From NCBI GenBank assembly GCA_030827315.1, contig JAURER010000026.1, positions 1 to 37,840 on the forward strand: 37,840 nt of DNA, written 5' to 3'. Every line of letters begins with the position of its first letter. Position 1 is the stretch's first letter. The DNA is from Gemmatimonadota bacterium (GTDB lineage Bacteria; Gemmatimonadota; Gemmatimonadetes; Longimicrobiales; Gaopeijiaceae). The translations under genes and the position numbers were made by a program. Below, one piece after another: positions 7,710 through 14,455 of this stretch. The notes under the pieces were generated by a model. It saw only the letters and a program-made list of their open reading frames with translations, had not been told where the DNA came from and did not search any database.

Positions 7710-9109
7710 AGCAGATCCTGAGGGGCCTGTCCGAGATCCGCGGCTACTTCTTCCGCGACGAGACGCCGACCTGGTACATCTGCGCCACGCCGTACACGCT
7801 GCTGGGCATGGACGAGTGGGTGCGGGGTTTCCGCTTCGTCTCGTACGCGGACTGCTTCGACGGGCGGCACCCCCGGGTCTTCGTCCCTCCGCAGGACATC
7901 GACGAGACCTTTCCCTACGAGCTGCTCGAGGACATGAACAACGACCTGCTGCGGCGCGCGGACGTGCAGGCGCACATCCGGCGTTTCGGCCCCGGGCGAG
8001 CGCTGTTCATGATGTTCGACGACACCACGCGCGCGCTCGCGGCCGACCTCGACCTGGATCTGATTCTTCCCGAGGCGCACCTGCGGCGCATGGTCGACGA
8101 CAAGGTCGAGGCGACCCGCATCGGGGACCGGGCCGGCGTCCCCAGCGTGCCGAACGCGCTCGGTCGCGCCGGCAGCTGGAGCGAGTTGCAGGCGCTCGCG
8201 AAGGGGCTGGGCCCCGACCTCGTCGTGCAGACTCCGTTCGGCGACAGCGGTACCACCACGTTCTTCGTCTCGTCCGAGTCCGAATTCGACCGCTACGCGG
8301 GCGCGATCGTCGCCGAGCCCGAGATCAAGGTCATGAAGCGCATCCGACCCGTGCAGGCGGCCATCGAGGGGTGCGTCACGCGGCAGGGCACGATCGTGGG
8401 GCCGCTCATGACGGAGGTGATCGGCTTCGACGAGCTGACCCCGTTCCGTGGCGGGTGGGCAGGCAACGAGGCGACGACCGGCGCGTTCACCGACGCGCAG
8501 CGCCAGGCCGCGAGCAAGGGGACAGCCCGGTTCGGTGACGCGCTTCGTGCGCTCGGCTACCGCGGGTACTTCGAGATCGACTGGCTCATCGACCAGGACA
8601 CGGACGAGGTCTACCTGGGCGAGGTCAACCCGAGGCTGAGCGGGGCCAGCCCGCTCACCAACCTGGCGGCCTTCGCGCACGCCGACGCGCCGCTCTTCCT
8701 CTTCCATCTGCTGGAATACTCGGGCGTCGAATTCGAGCTCGACGTCGATCGTATGAACACGCGCTGGCGCGATCCCGACAACCTGGACGACTGGAGTCAG
8801 CTCATCCTCAAGCGGACCGAGGACTCGACGGTCCGTCTCACCGGGGCGCCTCAGAGCGGCGTCTGGCGTCTGGAGCATGACGGGAGCGCGACCTTTCTCT
8901 TCCCGCAGACGCACCGGCGCACCGTCGACGGCGAAGACCAGGCGTTCTTCCTCCGGATTCCGAGGGTGGGGGACCGGGTGAACTTCGCCGACGACCTCGG
9001 CATCCTCGTCTTCCGCGGGCGCACGATGACCGAGGACGGCGGGCTCACCGACCGGGCGAACGCGTGGGTCAATGCGATCCGCCGCCACTTCGAGGGGGAG
9101 CCGGTCTAG
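7706..9109 (+). CDS. ATP-grasp superfamily ligase (biotin-carboxylase-like fold)
   Basis: This 467-aa protein looks like an ATP-grasp carboxylate-amine ligase. Residues about 1-120 form an alpha/beta pre-ATP domain. The central part has the ATP-grasp features LVVQTPFGDSGTTTFFV (flexible P-loop-like segment), IKVMKRI (candidate ATP lysine) and YFEIDWLIDQDTDEVYLGEVNPRLSG, where the D-x-(n)-E-x-N pattern supplies Mg2+ ligands. The C-terminal 130 residues form an extra domain with no recognised relatives. The ATG overlaps the decarboxylase stop (ATGA), so the two are almost certainly co-translated and probably act on the same metabolite. The likely reaction is ATP-dependent acylation of an amine or amino acid. 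No biotinyl domain or carboxyltransferase lies nearby, so a true biotin carboxylase is unlikely. It is followed 3 bases later by a convergent gene. Confidence 0.75.
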   Translation: MKQILRGLSEIRGYFFRDETPTWYICATPYTLLGMDEWVRGFRFVSYADCFDGRHPRVFVPPQDIDETFPYELLEDMNNDLLRRADVQAHIRRFGPGRALFMMFDDTTRALAADLDLDLILPEAHLRRMVDDKVEATRIGDRAGVPSVPNALGRAGSWSELQALAKGLGPDLVVQTPFGDSGTTTFFVSSESEFDRYAGAIVAEPEIKVMKRIRPVQAAIEGCVTRQGTIVGPLMTEVIGFDELTPFRGGWAGNEATTGAFTDAQRQAASKGTARFGDALRALGYRGYFEIDWLIDQDTDEVYLGEVNPRLSGASPLTNLAAFAHADAPLFLFHLLEYSGVEFELDVDRMNTRWRDPDNLDDWSQLILKRTEDSTVRLTGAPQSGVWRLEHDGSATFLFPQTHRRTVDGEDQAFFLRIPRVGDRVNFADDLGILVFRGRTMTEDGGLTDRANAWVNAIRRHFEGEPV

Positions 9110-9112
9110 TCG

Positions 9113-10570
9113 TCAGGCCTCGATCGGCTCGAGCGCGGGCACGTCCGACGGTCTCAGGAGTGCGGGGACGACGTACGCGAGCGTCGCCGTCGCGAGCGAG
9201 GTCAGGTACGGGTAGGGCAGGTCGAGGAGGTAGGCGCCGACGACCCAGCTGCTCACACCCACGAGCAGGGCCGCCACCGCGCTCCGTGCGTCCCCGAAGC
9301 GAGTGAAGAGGCCGAACATGACGACCACGACGATCCCCGAGCTCCCGAACGCCGAAGCCTGCTCGACCAGCTCGTAGACGCGCTCCGCCCGAAACGCCAT
9401 GAGGTACGCCAGCACGCCGAACACGGCGACGAAGCTGCGCGCCACCAGCACTTTCTGCCGTTCGGTCAGGCCCGGGCGCACCTGCACCACGATGTTGTGC
9501 GATACGAGCCCGGCAGCCACCAGGAGCGCGCTGTCCACGGTCGACAGGATGGCGGAAACCAGCGCGCCGGAAAACATGACGGCCAGGAAGGTCGGCAGGT
9601 AGCGCTCGGCGAGGACCGGCAGGATCTGCTCGGACTCCGTGAGGCCCGGCACCAGCACCGACCCTATCAGCCCCATGACTACGGGCAGGAGGCCGATCAT
9701 CAGGTAGGCGCCGCCCGCGACGATCGTGGCGTTTCGGGCCACGGCGGCGGAGCGGGCTGCGATGATCCGCGCCACGACCTCGGCGGCCACGAGCGAGCCG
9801 ACCACGGGAATGGCCCAGTCCTCGACGATCGCGAGGACCGGCCGGGTTCCGTCGCCGAACGGGCGCAGCATATCCGGGTCGACCGTGGCCAGCACGGCGA
9901 AACCCTCCGCCCGGAAGATCGCCCAGAACATCGCCCCGAGTCCGAAGAGGAGTGCGATTCCCTGAACCATGTCCGTCCACGCGTCGGCCAGCAGCCCACC
10001 GAAGATCGTGTACGCGATCACGATGGCCGCGGCGAGCGTGACGGCGATCTCGAGCTCGAACCCGGACGCCGCGGAGAGCACCTGCCCGAAGGCGCGGATC
10101 TGCGCGGCCGCCCAGAAAAGCGACGTCGGCACCATCAGCACCACGGCGATGCGCTCGACGACGGGGTCGAAGCGAATGCGGAAGAGGTCGGCGAGCGTGG
10201 TGAGCTTCAGGCGCCAGAGCGGAATCGCCAGCAGGACCCCCGTGAGCACGATGCAGAGGCCATAGCCGAACGGGTCCGCCGAGCCGCCCGAGAGTCCCTC
10301 GCTGTAGACGGCTCCCGCGGCTGCGATGCACGTCTCCGCCCCGAACCAGGTCGCGAAGACCGTGAACGTGGCGAGCACGGGACCGAGCGACCGTCCGGCG
10401 ACGAGGTAGTCGTCCTCGGTCACGATCCGGCGCGACGCGACGATGCCGATCACGAGCTGGAGGACGACGTATCCGGCGATGCCGGCGAGCAGCGGTGTCA
10501 GCGCGTCACCTCGGGCTGAGAACTGGTGGGCTGAACCCCGGCGAAGCGGGGCGGGGGCGGGAAGGTCCAT
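9113..10570 (-). CDS. Sodium/solute symporter (SSS family)
   Basis: This inner-membrane Na+-coupled transporter of the SSS (SLC5-like) family has about 13 predicted helices. Recognisable segments are GYVVLQLVIGIVASRRI followed by DDYLVAGRSLG, TVFATWFGAETCIAAAG, the amphipathic LTTLADLFRIRFDPVVERI, and GALVSAILSTVDSALLVAA, the conserved Na2-site region. The frame can begin at ATG 10636, but that start overlaps the divergent FAH gene's well-supported start. ATG 10570 (485 aa) leaves room for a promoter, and the extra 22 residues are not family-like. Even 10570 has no clear Shine-Dalgarno, and helix 1 begins only about 25 residues further in. The substrate is unknown; family members carry organic acids, amino acids or sugars. 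The stop is 3 bases from that of the convergent ATP-grasp gene. Confidence 0.83.
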   Translation of the reverse strand: MDLPAPAPLRRGSAHQFSARGDALTPLLAGIAGYVVLQLVIGIVASRRIVTEDDYLVAGRSLGPVLATFTVFATWFGAETCIAAAGAVYSEGLSGGSADPFGYGLCIVLTGVLLAIPLWRLKLTTLADLFRIRFDPVVERIAVVLMVPTSLFWAAAQIRAFGQVLSAASGFELEIAVTLAAAIVIAYTIFGGLLADAWTDMVQGIALLFGLGAMFWAIFRAEGFAVLATVDPDMLRPFGDGTRPVLAIVEDWAIPVVGSLVAAEVVARIIAARSAAVARNATIVAGGAYLMIGLLPVVMGLIGSVLVPGLTESEQILPVLAERYLPTFLAVMFSGALVSAILSTVDSALLVAAGLVSHNIVVQVRPGLTERQKVLVARSFVAVFGVLAYLMAFRAERVYELVEQASAFGSSGIVVVVMFGLFTRFGDARSAVAALLVGVSSWVVGAYLLDLPYPYLTSLATATLAYVVPALLRPSDVPALEPIEA

Positions 10571-10634
10571 TCTGGCGCCGGGCGCCGGAACCGTGCAAGC
10601 TCCCTGCTGGCTCTGATCCTTCCGGAGGCTCGAC

Positions 10635-11462
10635 ATGAATCGCTCTACCGTACTGCCCGTGTGTCTCGCTCTGTGGGCGGTCGTCCTGCCGCTCGAGGCG
10701 CAGGAGATCCATCGCTATGTGCGCTATGAACAGGGAGGGGGGGTGCAGTGGGGGGAAGTCGTCGGCGAGGCGGTTCATGAGCTCACGTCCGCGCCCTACG
10801 CCGGTGGGACGCCCACGGGCCGCACGACCGCGCTGTCGAGCTTGACCCTCAGGGCGCCCGTGGAGCCGACGCAGATCTTCATGACCGCCTACAACTTCCG
10901 CAGTCACATCACCGGGGAGCCCGCAGAGTATCCGGGTCTCTTCCTCGTGCCGCCGTCGTCCATCATCGGGACGGGCCAGGACATCGTCCGTCCGCCCGAG
11001 TCGACGAATCTTCACTACGAAGCCGAGATGGTGGCGGTCGTTGGCAGGGAAGCGCGCAACGTGCCGCTCGGTGAGGCGCACGAGTACGTGTTCGGCGTCG
11101 CGGCCGGCAACGACGTCAGCGAGCGCGACTGGCAGCGAGACGACATCCAGTGGAGCCGGGCGAAGGGGAGCCGCACCTTCAACGTGGTCGGGCCGCATCT
11201 CGTGACCGGGCTCGACTACGCGGACCTCGAGATCGAGGGGCGACTCAACGGCGAGCGCGTCCAGGGGCAGAACACGTCGGACCTGATCTTTTCCATCGAC
11301 TACATGCTCCACTACATCTCGCAGTACTTCACGCTGCATCCCGGCGACCTGATCTGGACCGGGACGATGGGGTCGACCCGGGCCATGGAGCCCGGCGACA
11401 CGTATGAGGTGGAGGTGGAGGGCGTGGGCGTGATCCGCAACACGGTCGTGCAGGGCAGGTGA
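10635..11462 (+). CDS. Exported fumarylacetoacetate-hydrolase (FAH) fold enzyme
   Basis: This is a 275-aa FAH-superfamily protein. It has a short N-terminal linker domain, then the catalytic fold with IFMTAYNFRSH, the acidic metal ligands in NLHYEAEMVAVVGREARNV, Asp in GVAAGNDVSERDWQ, GPHLVTGLDYAD and the C-terminal PGDLIWTGTMGS. The family cleaves or hydrates beta-diketo acids and related aromatic-breakdown products, normally in the cytosol. Here the protein starts with a clear Sec signal peptide (MNRSTVLPVCLALWAVVLPLEAQ), so it should act in the periplasm. The start is well set: GGAGG lies at 10624-10628, 6 bases before ATG. A 64-base gap separates it from the divergent symporter, which may bring in its product or substrate. 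Specificity is unknown. Confidence 0.85.
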   Translation: MNRSTVLPVCLALWAVVLPLEAQEIHRYVRYEQGGGVQWGEVVGEAVHELTSAPYAGGTPTGRTTALSSLTLRAPVEPTQIFMTAYNFRSHITGEPAEYPGLFLVPPSSIIGTGQDIVRPPESTNLHYEAEMVAVVGREARNVPLGEAHEYVFGVAAGNDVSERDWQRDDIQWSRAKGSRTFNVVGPHLVTGLDYADLEIEGRLNGERVQGQNTSDLIFSIDYMLHYISQYFTLHPGDLIWTGTMGSTRAMEPGDTYEVEVEGVGVIRNTVVQGR

Positions 11463-11509
11463 GCGGCGCGCAGGTTGTCTCCGTGATTTCTTCGTTCCGG
11501 AGACGCGAC

Positions 11510-11640
11510 ATGCGACGACGTCGAATCTCAGGTGCCCCATGGCCGGCACCGGTCGCGGCCCTCGTGTTCCTGGCGCTTCCGGGCCTGCAGGGCTCATCGT
11601 CACGAACGACGCCCAGCGCTCGGTGACGATCAACCCGTAG
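11510..11640 (+). pseudogene. Remnant of a small secreted-protein gene
   Basis: An ATG at 11510, preceded by GGAG at 11499-11502, opens a 38-codon frame (MRRRRISGAPWPAPVAALVF...) that resembles a signal peptide and stops at 11624-11626. An overlapping frame through the end of the segment reads GLIVTNDAQRSVTINP to a TAG at 11638-11640 and looks like the tail of a beta-rich protein. Together they look like the two ends of a secreted protein whose middle was deleted with a frameshift. The upstream bases (TTCCGGAGACGCGACATG) closely resemble those of the FAH gene (TTCCGGAGGCTCGACATG). It could instead be a tiny real ORF or chance. Confidence 0.35.
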
Positions 11641-11649
11641 TTCTGCCTC

Positions 11650-12195
11650 CTACCGCCCGCTCAGCTCCGCCTTCGCGTCCTCGATCAGCTTCGCCCACTG
11701 ACCCTGCTCGGCCGGATCCCAGACTGCGAGCATCGTAGCGCGCGCCTCCTCCTCCGAGACGCCCTCGGAGAGCGTCCGGTACAGGTAGACGAAGGCCGAG
11801 GCGCGCATATTCGCGAAGCAGTGAACGTAGACCTTCTGGTCCCTGTACGCCTCCATGACGCCGAGGAACTTTCGGACGTCACCGACCTTCGGCTGCTGCC
11901 AGTCGACGGGAATATGCACGTACGAGAGCCCGCTCTGTGCCACGAGGAAGCCTTCCTGTCCGTTCCGCGCCTCGTCTGCGATGGCGAGGTTGATGACCAC
12001 CTCGTAGCCCTGCTCCGCGATGAGCGGAATCTGGTCGTACCCGATCTGGCCGGAGGATGCGAGACGGTCGGAGACGATCTGGAAGTTTCGGACGGTCTCG
12101 AGGGGCGGGGGGGCGGGGTCTTGGGCCGCGAGCGGCATGGCGGTGGCGGCGAGGAGGAGCGAAAGCGTGTAACGCGACGGGGGGCGGCAGATCAT
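11650..12195 (-). CDS. Secreted protein-tyrosine/dual-specificity phosphatase-like protein
   Basis: This 181-aa protein has a Sec signal peptide (SLLLAATAMPLAAQ, cleavage near residue 24). The fold is that of the small phosphatase-like family also found beside beta-lactamase-fold hydrolases (DUF442/TIGR01244-like). It has a strand-helix core with YEVVINLA and SYVHIPVDWQQP, and the P-loop VHCFANMRASAF with Cys126 and Arg131. The loop is Cx4R, one residue shorter than the classical HCx5R, as is usual in this subgroup (compare HCxSxNR). The expected glycine or serine inside the loop is replaced by Ala-Asn-Met. A candidate acid is Asp98 of PVDWQQP. It could dephosphorylate small molecules or sulfur species in the periplasm; the true substrate is unknown. 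It is convergent with the upstream remnant. Confidence 0.8.
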   Translation of the reverse strand: MICRPPSRYTLSLLLAATAMPLAAQDPAPPPLETVRNFQIVSDRLASSGQIGYDQIPLIAEQGYEVVINLAIADEARNGQEGFLVAQSGLSYVHIPVDWQQPKVGDVRKFLGVMEAYRDQKVYVHCFANMRASAFVYLYRTLSEGVSEEEARATMLAVWDPAEQGQWAKLIEDAKAELSGR

Positions 12196-12368
12196 GCGGG
12201 ACTCGTGCGTTTGGGATTGGCGGCGGTGAAGAGGGCCATCGGCGCAAAAGGAATAGGCCAGCGGCGGCCCAGGAGTTCCGGCCGCCGCCACCGGGTGGAC
12301 ACACCTCGTCCGAGCGCGCCAAGCCTCCCGGCGGAAGTCGACGCTCCGGGCGTGCGCCGAGGCGAGCC

Positions 12369-13553
12369 TCAGCGCTCGTCGGTCGCCCGGCCTCCGACCC
12401 GGAAGCGGTGCTTGCTCTGCCTCAGGATCTCCAGCACGCGCATCTTCACGCTCGGCGCCGGCAGCTGGGCCCAGTAGAGCTTCCGCGCGTCCGTGCTCAG
12501 CGACCGTTTGTAGCGGACCGAGCGCGGCTCGCCCCCGAGGAAGTCGTACTCGGCCAGACCGCGCTCGAGGCAGGCTTCGATCGACATGCAGTGCGAGACC
12601 AGGCCCGGCTTGAGCCGGGCGTCCTCCTCGTACCGGAAGCCCGACTGGAGGAAGTGCACGCGGCCCCGGCAGACGAGATGATACAGCATGCCGATGGTGT
12701 GGTCGCCTGCCCGGACCCGCGCGATCTCGATCTCTAGGTCGCCGCCGCCGTCGGTCCGCTCGGCGCGCCCGCGCTCGATCAGCCGCTCGTGGAATCTCCG
12801 GGCGTCGGGCCCGAAGGCGCCGCCCTCGCCCCGGGCTTGCCAGACCGCTTCGTGCAGGTCGACGAGGTCGGCCAGCCACTGCAGCGTCTGATCGGCGCCC
12901 TGCGCCACCTCGAGTACGAGGTCGCCGTACCGCCGGGCGTACAGGCGCATGCTGCGCCGGATCTGCGATCGGGTGTTGGAAGACAGCACGCCGAGGTAGC
13001 CGCCTCCGGCCGCCCTCACCCGCGCCAGGTCCACGTACGGCGACTCGCTTCGGACGGAGCCCGACGCGAGGCCCGGCCACCGGGATCGGAGCTCGTTGAA
13101 GAGCTCATCGCGCACGCCGTCCATCATGCATTCGTCCGTGCCGGTGTCGAGCAGAAGCTCGACGACATCGTCCAGCACGGCCGCTCTGTGCTCCGGACGT
13201 GTCAGAACGTCGTTGTGCTCGGGCATCACGGCGAAGCCGGGCGTGTTGAGATGCGTCCGGGTCACGCGAAACGGGCCGGCGCGCCCGACCTCGGGTGCGA
13301 GGACGAGACATCCGACCGGCTCGCCGCCCCCGTCTCTCCAGACGATGGCCCATGCCCCCGCGCGCACCCCGAAGCATTCCAGCCAGGTCTCGACCCACGA
13401 CGGGCTGAGGAACGCCGACGACTCGGACGTGGCGTCGAACAGGCCGCGCCATGCTGGACCAACCGAATCCCAGACGTCCCCGCCCATGGGGATCACGTCC
13501 CGGACCAGGCCGGAGCGCAGACGGGTCGATGGGGTGAGCGGGCTGTTCGGCAC
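12369..13553 (-). CDS. GNAT acetyltransferase, BioF2-like (CelD/FemAB-related)
   Basis: This 394-aa cytosolic protein has the double-GNAT layout of the BioF2-like/CelD family (Acetyltransf_6). The N-terminal half has DATSESSAFLSPSWVETWLE, the typical opening, and GGEPVGCLVLAP. The C-terminal half has SQIRRSMRLYARRYG, the DLHEAVWQARGEGGAF loop, GMLYHLVCRGRVHFLQSGF and EYDFLGGEPRSVRYKRSLS. Members act on cell-surface polysaccharide or lipid precursors. The start used is GTG 13553; ATG at about residue 23 (IPMGGDVWD) is an alternative. It is flanked by the phosphatase-like gene (173-base gap) and the cytochrome gene and has no obvious operon partner. The substrate is not inferable. Confidence 0.8.
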   Translation of the reverse strand: MPNSPLTPSTRLRSGLVRDVIPMGGDVWDSVGPAWRGLFDATSESSAFLSPSWVETWLECFGVRAGAWAIVWRDGGGEPVGCLVLAPEVGRAGPFRVTRTHLNTPGFAVMPEHNDVLTRPEHRAAVLDDVVELLLDTGTDECMMDGVRDELFNELRSRWPGLASGSVRSESPYVDLARVRAAGGGYLGVLSSNTRSQIRRSMRLYARRYGDLVLEVAQGADQTLQWLADLVDLHEAVWQARGEGGAFGPDARRFHERLIERGRAERTDGGGDLEIEIARVRAGDHTIGMLYHLVCRGRVHFLQSGFRYEEDARLKPGLVSHCMSIEACLERGLAEYDFLGGEPRSVRYKRSLSTDARKLYWAQLPAPSVKMRVLEILRQSKHRFRVGGRATDER

Positions 13554-13676
13554 GTGGGGCGGCGATGTGTCAGGTGACGATTCGGTCCGTACAACATGCC
13601 GGGGGCGGGAGCGGAATCCCAGTGCGGTGGCTGGCGGCGCTCGTACCCGCGCTGCACGACCACCCAGCTAGAAACA

Positions 13677-13706
13677 GGGGTCCGGAGCCGCATGGCCCCG
13701 GACCCC
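13677..13706 (-). terminator. Terminator of the cytochrome c gene
   Basis: There is a 9-bp perfect stem, GGGGTCCGG / CCGGACCCC on the plus strand, with a 12-nt loop. It lies 26 bases beyond the stop of the minus-strand cytochrome gene. Read on the minus strand, the hairpin is followed by the T-rich TGTTTCT. It has both elements of an intrinsic terminator. Confidence 0.65.
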
Positions 13707-13732
13707 CACCTGAGTATCGAACGCGCGGCAGC

Positions 13733-14140
13733 CTACTCCGGCTTGAACCCCTTTACGTGCTCGACGAGCTCGTGGATCTGGTCGTCGCTGTACATGGCGC
13801 CCCAGCCGACCATGAGAGGCGAGCGCCCGACGGCCGCGCCGCCCTCCTTGATCACCTTGAAGATGTGCTCGTCATCGCGGGTCTCCCAGAATGCGACGTC
13901 CGCGAAGCTGGCAGGGCGCGGATCAAGTGCCATGCCGGCGGGCCCGTCACCCATCCCGGTCGAGCCGTGGCAGGTGGAGCACACCGTATTGAAGGTCGCG
14001 GCCGCGTCGAACGCGGCCGGGGCGGGAGCCGCCGCCATGGGTTCAGCCGCCGGGGTGGTCGAAGGTGCATCCGCCGCGGGCTCGCTGCCACCGCAGGCCG
14101 CGAGCATCCCGGCCAGGGCAAATACCGAAAGTCGCTTCAT
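13733..14140 (-). CDS. Lipoprotein cytochrome c (single haem)
   Basis: This is a 135-aa envelope-anchored mono-haem c-type cytochrome. The N-terminus MKRLSVFALAGMLAACGG carries a lipobox with Cys16. Residues about 18-43 are a flexible Ala/Pro/Ser/Thr linker. The cytochrome fold follows, with haem motif CSTCH (Cys54, Cys57, His58), the GxGDGPAGMALDPRPASF segment seen in cbb3-CcoP-like and cytochrome c6-like domains, and a candidate distal Met in SPLMVGWGAMYSDDQI. The frame is open 23 codons further upstream, but only ATG 14140 gives the signal peptide. It probably carries electrons in the periplasm to a terminal oxidase or an extracytoplasmic reductase. No oxidase is encoded nearby. Confidence 0.88.
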   Translation of the reverse strand: MKRLSVFALAGMLAACGGSEPAADAPSTTPAAEPMAAAPAPAAFDAAATFNTVCSTCHGSTGMGDGPAGMALDPRPASFADVAFWETRDDEHIFKVIKEGGAAVGRSPLMVGWGAMYSDDQIHELVEHVKGFKPE

Positions 14141-14455
14141 GTCTAGTTCAGTCCGTTGATCGAGTCGTGCCACGTCCCCACCCATTCCCACAGGAAGAAA
14201 GATATTCAAGCGGGGGCGGCACCTGAACAGGTCGACGGGCGCCAGCCGCCCGACGCTGCCTCGATCACGAGCATGGCGACAGACCAGCGGTACGGCCGGC
14301 GCGCGTCGAAGGGGATGGTGTTGATGCGTGAAGAGTACGATCGAAGGCTGCGACCGGCACGGACGTCAGCGAGTTGGCGCGTCCCGCCGGCGCGCCACAA
14401 CTTCAGGAACGCGCCGGGGACCGGCCCTGGCGTCACTGCCACCGGAAACGTCGTC
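14141..14455 (+). other. Divergent intergenic region (315 bp) between cytochrome c and M81 genes
   Basis: This gap separates divergent genes and must hold both promoters, but I cannot pick convincing -35/-10 boxes. The frame of the downstream M81 gene is open back to 14156 with ATGs at 14273, 14312 and 14321. The encoded residues are arginine-rich and not family-like, and only the ATG at 14456 gives a signal peptide. No tRNA, repeat or strong hairpin is seen. Confidence 0.5.

Noticed and set aside
7706-9109. Biotin carboxylase subunit
   Set aside because: It has an ATP-grasp fold only. There is no biotinyl carrier motif, carboxyltransferase or acetyl-CoA carboxylase partner nearby, and coupling to a decarboxylase-like enzyme suggests another ligase role.
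9497-10519. 340-codon plus-strand frame opposite the symporter
   Set aside because: It is rich in Asp, Glu, Arg and His with no fold. The minus strand encodes a clear SSS transporter with expected helices.
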